Origin: Pseudoteredinibacter isoporae_A
GTDB lineage: Bacteria; Pseudomonadota; Gammaproteobacteria; Pseudomonadales; Cellvibrionaceae
DNA: 64,000 bases
NCBI RefSeq assembly: GCF_040372805.1
Contig: NZ_BAABWJ010000012.1
Span: 52,939-116,938 of the forward strand
Direction: 5' to 3'
Shown here: positions 52,926 through 62,616 of the stretch, piece after piece
Layout of the letters: the number at the start of each line of letters is the position of its first letter
Numbering within the stretch: the stretch's first letter is position 1
The notes under the pieces: model-generated
What the model saw: the letters and a program-made list of their open reading frames with translations, nothing else
Database searches by the model: none
Told to the model about the DNA's origin: nothing
Made by a program: the position numbers and the translations under genes

Positions 52926-52981
52926 AAAATTATCAACTTACTAAGCACAGGCTCCGAATTGTTTAAACTGGTGGGATTCCA

Positions 52982-53239
52982 TACTCATTCCTCCGCACCC
53001 TATCGGACGCTCAGTGGCAAGATCTTCTTGAGATTACCGAACAGGCCGAGTTTCCCCGATCAACTACCAGCCAACTTCCGATTGCCCAATGGCAAGATTT
53101 TATGGGAGAACCCACCATTCTCGACGCTATTTTGGATCTTATTGTCCATCATGCATATACCTTCAACCAAAAAGGCGAACCCATACGGAAAGTTCATTCT
53201 CAAATGAAGGCATCAGCAAAAGAAACGCGTATGAAGTGA
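52982..53239 (+). pseudogene. C-terminal remnant of an IS21-family helper ATPase (IstB)
   Basis: An open frame without a start codon reads LSDAQWQDLLEITEQAEFPR, TTSQLPIAQWQDFMGEPTIL and DAILDLIVHHAYTF...KGEPIRK, the typical end of IstB (TSQLP..W...GDPT.ADAILDR.VHNA). The Walker A part and istA are absent. It starts 57 bp after the left att-like repeat, another mark of mobile DNA at this boundary. Confidence 0.75.
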
Positions 53240-53439
53240 TTTGATATGGTTTTTATAAGATTATACAGGCGAAGCAATCAGTAGCAGACTATAGAATTAG
53301 GCTGCTCTGTTTTGCCCCAGCATTCGATTCCATCAGCTTTGGGGTTGTTTTTTATGCCACAGCATGAATAATAACCACTCTTAATTGGTTCGCCACTAGG
53401 ATGAGCTTCATTGGTAACGCAGTATTTCAAGGATAGATC

Positions 53440-56400
53440 ATGGCCTTTCGTGTCTTGCGCGCCCTCTGTGCGTCTGTATTTGCACTTCTTTCCAGTAGTT
53501 TTGTGTTTTCAGGTGGAGCTTTGGCGGCTCAAACCTCAGCGCCCCCTGGATTGAGTCTCCCAAGTATTAGCCTTGAATCAAATCTTGGCGGTGTATACCG
53601 TGGAGAATTGCCCGGCCAAGCTCGCGTAGACCACTTGGGAGCGGCGGTCTACGAAATTCCCTTGGAAATCCCTGGGCATATAGGCGCCTTGCGCCCTAAT
53701 CTGAGTATTTATTACAACAGTAATTCTAATGATGGCCTTCTGGGGCGCGGATGGACAATACGTGGGCTCGAAGACACTATTGAACGTTGCCCTATGACCA
53801 AGCTGCATGATGGACAGGTTGGAACAGTTCGTTATGACGGTAACGATCGCTTTTGTTTGAATGGCCAACGTCTAATTGCGGTACAAGGTGCCTACGGCGC
53901 AAACGGAACCGAATATCGTACTGAGAATGATCGCTTCGCTCGCATCACTTCGATTGGTCAAAAAGGCAGTGGCCCGGCATCGTTTAAAGTTGAAACCAAA
54001 TCCGGTTTGGTGAAGCATTACGGTACTGAAACGGCGAAGTATTTGACGTTCGATCAGAATAACGTGGTGACTTGGGCGTTGAGCACCGTAGAAGATCGCT
54101 TGGGGAACATGTACAAATATAGGTACGAGTCCATCAGTAGTGGTTTTCAAGTTCGACAAATTGCATTTGGACACAATGGTGTAGTCAGCAGCCGACAAAC
54201 AATAGAGTTCACCTTCGGTGGGCGAGCGCAGAGAAATTACCAAGGTGGTTTCTATAAAATGGCGGCGCCTCGTTTTATTACCCGTATAAAGAGTCATGTA
54301 GATTTTCGGAGAATCTCCTATTACGAGTTTGAGTATGATTTTGCTTCTACTCAGGCTATTCCTCAATTAAAAACAATCCAGAAGTGTGGTGAGAGTGGTT
54401 GCCCTTCGCGATTAAATGTGGAGTGGGCTGGTAAAAGTATATTAGCCGCAAGTTCCCAGACACTGGATGTACCCTACGAGCCTTTTAAGTCGACAGGCCC
54501 AAATTATTGCCCGAAAGTGATGCAAAAATATCCACGGTGGCATGACTTTGATGGCGATGGCCGTTTGGACTATCTGTTTCTTGAGCCCCAAAGCTCGTTT
54601 AGCTTTAATGCGGCTTCAGTTCTCAACACGAAGCTGTGGGTAAGTAGTCGCAATGCGATTGAAACTTGGCCCAGCGATGCGGCTAACGATGTTGAAAAGT
54701 TGATCTTTGGTGACATCAATAATGATGGTAAAGCCGATATTGTTAATATTGACAAAGATGTGTCAGGTAATATTGAAGTTTCCCTATCCACTGGAACGGC
54801 ATTCAGCACTCAAAACTGGGGTTTAGCCCCTATCGATCAAACTGTAACAAGCTGGCAAAGTCAGTCATATACGCAAGCTGCGCATGACATTGACTACAGT
54901 TTGCGCGATATGAACAATGATGGGCGTGCTGATCTCGTCACAATGTTCACATACTCGACCAGTAAACCGTACGGTTCAAATACGGTGACTTACTATTGGG
55001 TGGATGTATATGTAAGTTTGAATACGGGAGCAGAGTTTTCTGCTGAAGTGAAATGGGCTTCGGGTGTGGCCGGGGCTGCTGATTCCGGTACCTCTTGGAC
55101 AGACGTCAATAATGATGGCCTTGTTGATTTGATCGGTGTCGATCATACGTTCTTCATCAATGACGGCACTCAGTTAACTGGGGAAATGTGGGCTAATAAC
55201 AACAACACGAGCTATCCCGTGAGCCCGGGCGCGGGTCGAGCGCGATTCATGGATGTGAACCGTGATGGACTTCCTGATCGATTGTTGTATACGAATGTGA
55301 ATGGACAGCTCGGTTGGTTCGTGAGGCACAACAACGGTATCGGTTTTGAAACTTATGACGGCTTCTTTAGCAGTTCTAGCTCAGGGTTTATTCCCGATAT
55401 GAATGGTGACGGCTTTTTGGATACGTCAACATTCACCGTAAATGGCCCTATTCATGTTCATGGCGGAAACAGTGTAATCAACCTTTCCTCCAGTAGTTAT
55501 GTAGCCAGTGGATCTGTGTCGGCGCACGCTCCGCCTTCGGAACCTTATGCCAGTGGCTCGTTTAATATGTTGAGCGGGCTCCCAAGTGGGTTCAACAGTC
55601 AAGGGCACAAATTCCACCGTGAGTTTTTAGATTTTAATAATGATGGCAAGTTAGATCATGTGATTTCACTAGCGGGTGTCTGTCACAATGGCGCGCAGTT
55701 TAGTTATCCAACAATGCAGTTTGCTGAAAAAGGAAAAATGCTTTTGCAAATCAACGCCACAGTTGATGCGAATAAGGTTAGCAAGATCACAAATGGTTTG
55801 GGTGCCTATACACAGTTTACCTACGATTCGATTGCCAATAGTAGTGTTCATACAGCGACCAGTGGGGCGGCATTACCAATAAAGGATGTAACCGGTGGCC
55901 AAACCGTTGTTCACACCCTAAAACAACCCAATGGTATTGGTGGTGAGTGGACCAAAACTTACAACTATCAAGGGCGCAAATTAAGTATCGATGGTCGCGG
56001 CGATTTAGGTTTTGAACAAATTACTGTGAGCAACTCTAAAACGGGTGTTGCGACAAAGACGAGTTATTCCCAAGCCTTCCCAACGACGGGGCGACCTATT
56101 GAAATCGAAAAGCAACATATTGTGAGTGGACGTCGCCTGTCTCGCACGCAGTACACCTATACTACCCAAGGGACTGTCGGCAGTGGCCCTGTCTTTCCTT
56201 ATGTGAGCAGTTCAACAAGCCAAAAGCATGATCTAGAAGACGGTCGCTTGCTTAGCACGAGAATTGTAAACAATACTGTGGATGCTTACGGCAACATAAC
56301 TTTGTCCAGTACAGAGCTCAATGATCATGAAACCGGTGTAACGTTCAATACCCAAAAGCAGCGTAATTTTACCGTTAACACGGGTACTTGGCGTCTGGCA

Positions 56401-59400
56401 CAGTTAGATCAAGAGCAAGTGCAGTTTGGCCACGGTGGTATATTTGATACCGCACTTACTCGCACGACCAGCTTCGATTACTATACGAATGGATTAGTCC
56501 ATCACCGCTATCAAGAGCCCAATGCTGGAGAGCCCCTTGAATTAACACAGCGGTTCGAGTACAACAACAAAGGCCGCCCGACTAAATCCGAAATTTCTGG
56601 CCCCGGTATTCCAGCGCGAGCCAGTACAACTGTATATGGTAGTTTGGGGCTGTTGCCGTCTTCAACCCAAAATGCTTTGGGCCACCAAACCACCTATCAA
56701 TGGAAAAAATCTGGGCAACTGATTCAGCAGGTCGATCCCAATGGCATAATGGTGGCTAACAGCTATGACAGTTCCGGGGTACTGAAAACCAGCACCTTAC
56801 CTGGTAACAATACAGTTCAACATTCATTACGTCTTGACTCCACCAGCCAAAACAACGGGGCGAAATATTACGCGGAGGTTGTGCCCAACGGAAAACCTGC
56901 CGTGCGAACTTTTTACGATATTCTGGGGCGTCCAGTGCGTGTCAGAACCCAAAGCTTTGACGGGCGCTACGTGAATCAAGATACCCAATACGATGCCCAT
57001 GGCCGCCCGTATAGGGTCTCCGAGCCCTATTTCGATGGCGCTACTCCTGTTTGGAATATTACCCATTACGATGCCTATCACCGAATCAGTTCGATCGATA
57101 CGGCCGATAATGTTTCCGATACCACGTTTGATTACGACGGTTTTGAGACGGGTGTGAAAGACAATGCCAATCGTCGTCAGGTGGCAAAAACCAATGCCAA
57201 TGGTTGGTTGATTGAATCTGTTGACAAGGCGGGAACCAAAACTGACTTTAACTATAACGCAGCGGGTCAGCGCACACGCGTGCGCAGTGCGGTGGGGTTA
57301 AGCAAACAGTTTTCAGTGTTGTATCAATACGACCGATTGGGGCGTATGACGCAGCAGGATGACCCGAGCCACGGGGTGTACAGTTACGAGTACAACGCGT
57401 TGGGGCAACGAGTCAAAGAAGTCAGCCCGAAAATGTGGGCGGCCAGTCAAAGTGTGCAGTTTGCTTATGACCTTTTGGGACGTATGACCCATCGCTATGA
57501 ACCTGAAGGCACAACCACATGGGAATATGACAATACCGCCAATGGCAATATGGGCCTGGGTAAATTGCATCGCGAAAGCATGACGGGTTTCAGTCGTCAG
57601 TACGCGTACGCAGCCGGTCAGTTTGGTCGTTTAACGTCAACCACTACTCAGATCCAAAGTGTGAGCTACACCGAGGGCATGAGTTATGACAGTGAAGGTA
57701 ATCTGGAAACCATAACGTATCCGGTAACTCCGGGGAGTCCGACGGGGTGGAAAGCACGTTATCAATACAATGATTTGGGCTTCCTGGAGCGTGTTACGAA
57801 CGATGCGGATACCGAGGTGTATTACCAGCTGGTCAATACGGATGCGGCAGGGCGCTTAACCGAGCAATGGATGGGCGATGGCAGTACCTTAACTCAAACC
57901 TACGCTGCGAACAGTTTGCGAGTGACTTCGCAGGAAACGGTAAAGGCGGACAATAGTGCCTTACAACATTTTAACTACGCCTACGACAATCTGGGCAATA
58001 TGACACAGCGCCAGGATGTGACGCGTAATCTAAGTGAAGCTTTTACCTACGATAACTTGGATCGTTTAACCAGTGCTCAGGTAGCAGGCCAAACCAAAGT
58101 GGATTATGGTTTTGACGAAGCCGATAACATCACTTTGAAATCGGACATCGGCAGCTACGGTTACAGCGCCACTCGAGCAAATGCGGTAATTGATACCGTA
58201 TTGAATGGCGTGGCCTCCAATTACAGCTACGATGACAATGGCAACTTCTTTGCCGGCGACAATATGCCTGGTGCCACCTGGAGTAGCTATAACAAGCCAT
58301 TGACCTTAACCGAAGGTAGCCATCGCTATGAGTTCAGTTACGGACCGAATCGTGCTCGCTATCGCCAACTCTATAAAGAGACTGGACAAGCGGATCGTGT
58401 CACGCATTATGTTGGGGGTAACTTTGAAGTCATTGCCAAAGGCAGCACAACGGAGTATCGCCATCTGGTGAGAGCCAATGGCCGCGTGGTCATGATGCGC
58501 CGAGAGAAAACTGGGAGCACACCAAGCACAGATCATGAATACCTGCACCGCGATCATTTAGGATCGATCACGACGATCAGTAGAGAAAGCGATGGCAGCG
58601 CTCTAGGCGAAGTCAGCTACGACGCTTGGGGTAAACGACGCAGTGCCACCGATTGGGTCAGCGCTTATCAGGCACCGGCAAGCTTCGACAACTTTGATCG
58701 AGGCTACACAGGTCATGAGCATCTTTCAGGTGTAGATATTATTCATATGAATGGGCGGGTTTACTCGGCTGAGCTGGGTAAGATGATGAGTCCTGACCCT
58801 GTGACGGCAGAGCCAGATAATGGGCGGAATTATAATCGGTATGCTTATGTTTACAATAATCCGCTAACATACACGGATCCATCTGGATATGTAGTATGCC
58901 CAAGGGGGGGAGATGGTACTTTGAATTGCCCGCTCGTTCACAGTGATATTTCAGGTATTTCAGTAGTTGATCCCAATAGTTTTTTTGGCCAGCACTTAAG
59001 TAGCATTTTTTCCGATTATAGCTTGGGGCAGATCAAGGATGCATTAGATAGCTCGGAAAGCAATGACACTCCGAGCTCTGATGACTCATCTGAATCTGAA
59101 AAAGAGGAATTTGATTGCAGTCAAGATTCTGGGTCGGCGTGTATAGGAGTTGTGGTAAAGATAGTTGACGTAAATAACTCGTCTGATGCGATTGATCATT
59201 ACTTTTTTGGTGACGGTGAGGCCGCTAGATTGAGCGACAGAGTTAAGCAGCTTCTAATGGATCATCCAGATATTCTTGAGCAGGTGGAAAAAAATGCTTG
59301 GGGGGAAGAAAAGCCTCCAAATAGAATAGATATAGATTTCGAGTTGGATTTGGATTGGGATACGTTTCATATTGGCGACACCAAAGTTAGCTATACAGAA

Positions 59401-59568
59401 ACCTGTGTAAATGGAAAATGTACTATAACTTTTACCGGACCGTTATTTGATAGGGAGGGTAACGCTGATAGATTTGAAGATCCTCTGGATATTGGTACCG
59501 AGCTATACGGTGGTGAGCCCTTTGAGTATTTGCCATTTGAATGGACTGTCAACTATGAAAAATACTAA
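53440..59568 (+). CDS. secreted SpvB/RHS-repeat polymorphic toxin-like protein
   Basis: A 2042-residue protein. Signal peptide, residues 1-30 (ALCASVFALLSSSFVFSG, AxA site). An SpvB/TcdB-like N-terminal region, residues 50-130 (DHLGAAVYEIPLEIPGHIGA, LGRGWTIRGL). Seven FG-GAP/VCBS calcium motifs of form D-x-(D/N)-x-D-G between about 368 and 735. YD repeats from about 1000 to 1690. The RHS core runs from DHLGSITT (from 1705) to NNPLTYTDPSGY (ends 1817). The last 225 residues differ in composition and hold DRFEDPLDIGTELYGGEPFE. RHS shells enclose and release a C-terminal toxin. The toxin family is not recognised. A likely immunity gene follows by 31 bp. Confidence 0.9.
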   Translation: MAFRVLRALCASVFALLSSSFVFSGGALAAQTSAPPGLSLPSISLESNLGGVYRGELPGQARVDHLGAAVYEIPLEIPGHIGALRPNLSIYYNSNSNDGLLGRGWTIRGLEDTIERCPMTKLHDGQVGTVRYDGNDRFCLNGQRLIAVQGAYGANGTEYRTENDRFARITSIGQKGSGPASFKVETKSGLVKHYGTETAKYLTFDQNNVVTWALSTVEDRLGNMYKYRYESISSGFQVRQIAFGHNGVVSSRQTIEFTFGGRAQRNYQGGFYKMAAPRFITRIKSHVDFRRISYYEFEYDFASTQAIPQLKTIQKCGESGCPSRLNVEWAGKSILAASSQTLDVPYEPFKSTGPNYCPKVMQKYPRWHDFDGDGRLDYLFLEPQSSFSFNAASVLNTKLWVSSRNAIETWPSDAANDVEKLIFGDINNDGKADIVNIDKDVSGNIEVSLSTGTAFSTQNWGLAPIDQTVTSWQSQSYTQAAHDIDYSLRDMNNDGRADLVTMFTYSTSKPYGSNTVTYYWVDVYVSLNTGAEFSAEVKWASGVAGAADSGTSWTDVNNDGLVDLIGVDHTFFINDGTQLTGEMWANNNNTSYPVSPGAGRARFMDVNRDGLPDRLLYTNVNGQLGWFVRHNNGIGFETYDGFFSSSSSGFIPDMNGDGFLDTSTFTVNGPIHVHGGNSVINLSSSSYVASGSVSAHAPPSEPYASGSFNMLSGLPSGFNSQGHKFHREFLDFNNDGKLDHVISLAGVCHNGAQFSYPTMQFAEKGKMLLQINATVDANKVSKITNGLGAYTQFTYDSIANSSVHTATSGAALPIKDVTGGQTVVHTLKQPNGIGGEWTKTYNYQGRKLSIDGRGDLGFEQITVSNSKTGVATKTSYSQAFPTTGRPIEIEKQHIVSGRRLSRTQYTYTTQGTVGSGPVFPYVSSSTSQKHDLEDGRLLSTRIVNNTVDAYGNITLSSTELNDHETGVTFNTQKQRNFTVNTGTWRLAQLDQEQVQFGHGGIFDTALTRTTSFDYYTNGLVHHRYQEPNAGEPLELTQRFEYNNKGRPTKSEISGPGIPARASTTVYGSLGLLPSSTQNALGHQTTYQWKKSGQLIQQVDPNGIMVANSYDSSGVLKTSTLPGNNTVQHSLRLDSTSQNNGAKYYAEVVPNGKPAVRTFYDILGRPVRVRTQSFDGRYVNQDTQYDAHGRPYRVSEPYFDGATPVWNITHYDAYHRISSIDTADNVSDTTFDYDGFETGVKDNANRRQVAKTNANGWLIESVDKAGTKTDFNYNAAGQRTRVRSAVGLSKQFSVLYQYDRLGRMTQQDDPSHGVYSYEYNALGQRVKEVSPKMWAASQSVQFAYDLLGRMTHRYEPEGTTTWEYDNTANGNMGLGKLHRESMTGFSRQYAYAAGQFGRLTSTTTQIQSVSYTEGMSYDSEGNLETITYPVTPGSPTGWKARYQYNDLGFLERVTNDADTEVYYQLVNTDAAGRLTEQWMGDGSTLTQTYAANSLRVTSQETVKADNSALQHFNYAYDNLGNMTQRQDVTRNLSEAFTYDNLDRLTSAQVAGQTKVDYGFDEADNITLKSDIGSYGYSATRANAVIDTVLNGVASNYSYDDNGNFFAGDNMPGATWSSYNKPLTLTEGSHRYEFSYGPNRARYRQLYKETGQADRVTHYVGGNFEVIAKGSTTEYRHLVRANGRVVMMRREKTGSTPSTDHEYLHRDHLGSITTISRESDGSALGEVSYDAWGKRRSATDWVSAYQAPASFDNFDRGYTGHEHLSGVDIIHMNGRVYSAELGKMMSPDPVTAEPDNGRNYNRYAYVYNNPLTYTDPSGYVVCPRGGDGTLNCPLVHSDISGISVVDPNSFFGQHLSSIFSDYSLGQIKDALDSSESNDTPSSDDSSESEKEEFDCSQDSGSACIGVVVKIVDVNNSSDAIDHYFFGDGEAARLSDRVKQLLMDHPDILEQVEKNAWGEEKPPNRIDIDFELDLDWDTFHIGDTKVSYTETCVNGKCTITFTGPLFDREGNADRFEDPLDIGTELYGGEPFEYLPFEWTVNYEKY

Positions 59569-59599
59569 AGACTAGCTACAAAGTTCAGGTTTATTAATC

Positions 59600-60121
59600 A
59601 TGATTGCAAGATTTCTAATAGTTCTTAATTTAGCTTTTTTAGCTTTCAGTCTTATCTACCTTAATCCATGGAAGTTATACGATTGTGGTCGATGGTATAG
59701 CAAGCCAATATTGCAGTTGGGCCTCTCGCCGACATGGTTTAACAGTAACTTTCAATTCAATAGAGAGAATGTGGAAATCATTTCGAGTTCCAGAGGGAGC
59801 TCACCTGCATTAGATGAATGGGTTAGTGGGCATGAATTGTTTAAGGAAATATTGTCTTATTTAAAAGACGATATTCCAGGAAGGATAATTTTTAAGGCCC
59901 GAAGCTGGGAAGGTGAAGTTGAAATTTACTCGCTTGGACTCTATGAGAAATCAGACAAATATGAGTACGAGGTGTTGCGCCAGTCTGCCGAGAGCTTCGC
60001 TGGAGTTTGGGTGGATCTGTCCAAGTCTAATTGTGCTGTGGGTATCTCAAATTTTTATCTTATTTTGATGCTGATTTTTGTAGTAATTGTGAACATAGCT
60101 TTAATTCGAATTAGCAGATAG
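59600..60121 (+). CDS. putative immunity protein, two-span with periplasmic domain
   Basis: A 173-residue protein with membrane segments at both ends (FLIVLNLAFLAFSLIYLNP near 5-23, and FYLILMLIFVVIVNIALIRI near the C-terminus). The roughly 125-residue domain between them would lie in the periplasm. The gene starts 31 bp after the RHS stop codon, the usual place for a cognate immunity gene. If correct, the toxin should act in the periplasm or at the membrane. No known family is seen; the role is inferred from position and topology. Confidence 0.65.
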   Translation: MIARFLIVLNLAFLAFSLIYLNPWKLYDCGRWYSKPILQLGLSPTWFNSNFQFNRENVEIISSSRGSSPALDEWVSGHELFKEILSYLKDDIPGRIIFKARSWEGEVEIYSLGLYEKSDKYEYEVLRQSAESFAGVWVDLSKSNCAVGISNFYLILMLIFVVIVNIALIRISR

Positions 60122-60333
60122 GACATCCATCTATAGTTGATAGTGATCATTTATGACAGAAAGGCGTGCAGTCCATACCGGAATGTGGACTGCCCTGGGT
60201 TTCGTAGACACTTCTGGATTATTATTGAGTTTTTTCCTACCCAAGTTCATCTGAATTTTTATTGACGCGGAACGGTGGGTTAACTTCAATGTTTCAGCTT
60301 GCTCTTAAATATAAAAGAAACGTAAATGTCTAA

Positions 60334-60630
60334 ATGAGCATTGAATTGGCGGCTAGGGTGGTGGTTGTAGTTTCTGCATTGTCAGTTCTAGTGAGCGTGA
60401 TTAAGTTTATTTCTAATTTTTCAGTTTTGGATAATGAGCGGTGGTTAGAGTTGGGTAAACCATATTTCAGTAACGGAGGACACAATGTCTATGTGAAGGA
60501 GATAGCGGGATACCATAAGCTGGGTAAAGTTAAAGCTTTAAGGGTCTATTCGAGAGTTTATAGAATTTGCGGCTTAATTACTTTGGGCGCAATAATTATA
60601 GGTGGCTTTAGCCAACACAATGGTATTTAG
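60334..60630 (+). CDS. small two-span membrane protein in the RHS module
   Basis: A 98-residue product with hydrophobic segments at both ends (LAARVVVVVSALSVLVSVIK and ICGLITLGAIIIGGFS) and a short loop between. No strong ribosome binding site is seen before ATG 60334. It may be a second, orphan immunity gene left from an earlier toxin tip, a common feature of RHS loci. Confidence 0.55.
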   Translation: MSIELAARVVVVVSALSVLVSVIKFISNFSVLDNERWLELGKPYFSNGGHNVYVKEIAGYHKLGKVKALRVYSRVYRICGLITLGAIIIGGFSQHNGI

Positions 60631-60744
60631 TGCCAGCTAACTTTCTCGATGGCACCTCAGCAGTTATCAATTATGTTCCTGGTGCGTATGAAAATACCGT
60701 TGGGATAATAGTTGATGGGGCCTGTTTCTTTGGTGGGTGCCAAG

Positions 60745-61143
60745 ATGAATTTTTTTCAAAAATTGTATGTTAGTTTCTATGTGAACTCACAAAAATTGAA
60801 TGGTGATAATACACCTCATAATTACTACGCTTGTTTAGCGATGACTATGTTAGAAATACTGCTGTGTCTCAACACGGTAACAATGGTATATGCATTTTGT
60901 AGTTTTACCTTTCCGGTTGAGGTTAAGGCGCTTTTTCTAAACAAGATGTTCGCGCCATTGGTCGCGGTTGGGGTTGTCACTGCGAATTACGCTTACTTTA
61001 CTATAGGCAAAAGGTACCAAAACTTGTTGTCATCGATAGAGCCTCAGGCTCGGCTTGCAATGAGATTTTTGGGGGTGAAATGGTTGCTAACATCCTTTGT
61101 ATTTGAAGTGGTTTTGGTAGTTCTTATGATTCAAACCAATTAA
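60745..61143 (+). CDS. small three-span membrane protein in the RHS module
   Basis: A 132-residue protein with about three hydrophobic segments (ACLAMTMLEILLCLNTVTMV, KMFAPLVAVGVVTANYAYFT, WLLTSFVFEVVLVVLMIQ). ATG 60745 begins MNFFQKLYVSFYVNSQKLNG; earlier in-frame starts at 60712/60715 are possible. The upstream 140 bp carry a separate open frame that may be remnant coding DNA. Possibly an orphan immunity protein. Confidence 0.55.
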   Translation: MNFFQKLYVSFYVNSQKLNGDNTPHNYYACLAMTMLEILLCLNTVTMVYAFCSFTFPVEVKALFLNKMFAPLVAVGVVTANYAYFTIGKRYQNLLSSIEPQARLAMRFLGVKWLLTSFVFEVVLVVLMIQTN

Positions 61144-61208
61144 AGTAAATAACTGTTTTAGTGATTTCTGAGCATCCATACTGACAAAATTTATTGAGTT
61201 TTTAATCT

Positions 61209-61430
61209 ATGGAAATTTTGACAGTAAAGATTAGCGAAAAGTTTTCTCGGCTTTTCGGGGTGCTCTGTTTGAATATCATTTCAAGTGTATATTACTTTCG
61301 AATGAGCGTTCCAGATCCTGTTATAGCTTATTCGATGGCGGGGTTATTTGTTCTTTTGTTGGCCGAGTTGGGCTTGGTCATTTACCGAGAAGTTAACGGC
61401 AAGCCCGACACGCCAAACAGTAGTGAATAA
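61209..61430 (+). CDS. small two-span membrane protein in the RHS module
   Basis: A 73-residue protein with two hydrophobic segments (LFGVLCLNIISSVYYF and VIAYSMAGLFVLLLAELGLV) and a charged tail. It is the last gene before the right att-like repeat. Possibly an orphan immunity protein; no family recognised. Confidence 0.5.
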   Translation: MEILTVKISEKFSRLFGVLCLNIISSVYYFRMSVPDPVIAYSMAGLFVLLLAELGLVIYREVNGKPDTPNSSE

Positions 61431-61474
61431 TCCTGTTTCACTTTTAAGGCACGCTGCGGTTTAGTTGTATGTTA

Positions 61475-61563
61475 GGGCGGACTATCTACCATACCTGTAA
61501 GGCCTTGAATTACCGTCAAATCCACTCCCATATGCTAGCATTTTGTAGCAGTTTTTGTAGCAA
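61475..61563 (+). repeat. att-like direct repeat, right copy
   Basis: The same length (89 nt) and orientation as 52837-52925, with about 12 substitutions. The ends GGGCGGACTATCTACC and GCATTTTGTAGCAGT...TTTGTAGCAA are conserved. The tRNA-like GGTAGCTAG present before the left copy is not present here, as expected for one recombination junction. Confidence 0.7.
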
Positions 61564-61689
61564 TTCATTTCCACTAATATGGGTGGGTGTTTTTTATATA
61601 GCTTTCTCTGCCCCGCTTTGAGTGACTTGTAGGGCTTAGGTTTACTGGCGTTTAGGCATGCTTGTCTGTCCGTAGGAGGTATGGTTTGA

Positions 61690-62571
61690 TTGAAGCAAGT
61701 TACGTTTATTAACTTTGATACGGAATGTTTGATGGCTGTTGATCGATTTGCAATTGAGTACGCACTTTTTTCACCTTCTTTAAGTGATACTGCAAACGAT
61801 TGCAGTGTTTCTGATTCCATTAAAATCCCCCCAGCTGATTATGTTCATGCGCAGATGAAGGGGAAAATTTGGTGCCCAGAATGCTCCCAGCCTCTCACTA
61901 GAAGCCCTCTAGTTGGCTCTCGCTCGAAAGGGGAGGTGGAAGCGTACTATAAGCATAAGGTTAGTGGTGACGCGGAATTGTGTGGCCTGATAGGTAGGAG
62001 GGGAGGTTCTGGAAGAGGCTATCTCCCAGGGGATGTGATTTCGATTGATTTTAGTGGTGGTGTTTCTTTAGATGGTAAGGGAGACCCAAAAGCGCGAGGC
62101 GGTAAGAGGCACAAGGGTGATGGCGGTGGCGGTAGTGTTGAGGACGGGCGCACTCCTAGGGTCCCAATTGTTCGAGAGTTGTCATCTATCTGTAAAAAAT
62201 TAGATGTAAACCTTACCAAGTTTGTTAACTTCAACGACGACACTGAACCGCAGAGACTAAGAGATTTAATTAAAACCAAAAATAATATTGATAATACATC
62301 TAGTGGTTACGATATTTACGTGGGTAAAGTAACGGAGTTTGAGGAATTATCATATAAATACTGTATTAAGTTCGAGGGTTATGGCGGCTTGTACCTTTAT
62401 GCTGATAACAGCGTCGTAAATAAGTCCAGGCTGCCTAGTCGAGGTGTAGGGAGTTATTTGATGATATATTCCGAAGTTGATAGTCGAAGTCAGTTACACG
62501 TAGACCAAGCGAAGTTTTTCGCTTGCATTCCCCCTGCTTACAATCATTGTATTGAGGACTTGGATGCGTAA
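61690..62571 (+). CDS. CoiA-like zinc-motif protein of unknown function
   Basis: A 293-residue protein whose first 110 residues carry IWCPECSQPLTRSP and then YYKH, spaced as in the N-terminal zinc-binding part of competence CoiA-like nuclease proteins (C-x2-C ... H). A Gly-rich low-complexity linker (GGKRHKGDGGGG) follows, then a C-terminal part with IYVGKVTEFEELSYKYCIKF. The start is TTG 61690 with AGGAGG ten bases upstream. It is just outside the right att-like repeat and 45 bp before the DUF2971 gene. Such pairs occur in defence-rich islands, but no activity is shown. Confidence 0.55.
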   Translation: MKQVTFINFDTECLMAVDRFAIEYALFSPSLSDTANDCSVSDSIKIPPADYVHAQMKGKIWCPECSQPLTRSPLVGSRSKGEVEAYYKHKVSGDAELCGLIGRRGGSGRGYLPGDVISIDFSGGVSLDGKGDPKARGGKRHKGDGGGGSVEDGRTPRVPIVRELSSICKKLDVNLTKFVNFNDDTEPQRLRDLIKTKNNIDNTSSGYDIYVGKVTEFEELSYKYCIKFEGYGGLYLYADNSVVNKSRLPSRGVGSYLMIYSEVDSRSQLHVDQAKFFACIPPAYNHCIEDLDA

Positions 62572-62616
62572 AACTAGGAGCGCATAGGGCTTGACTCAAG
62601 CCCTGTTGGATTGTGG

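Noticed and set aside
52959..53207. 82-codon ORF next to the left att-like repeat
   Set aside because: It is the wrong frame over the IstB remnant; the adjacent frame (52982-53239) carries the family sequence.
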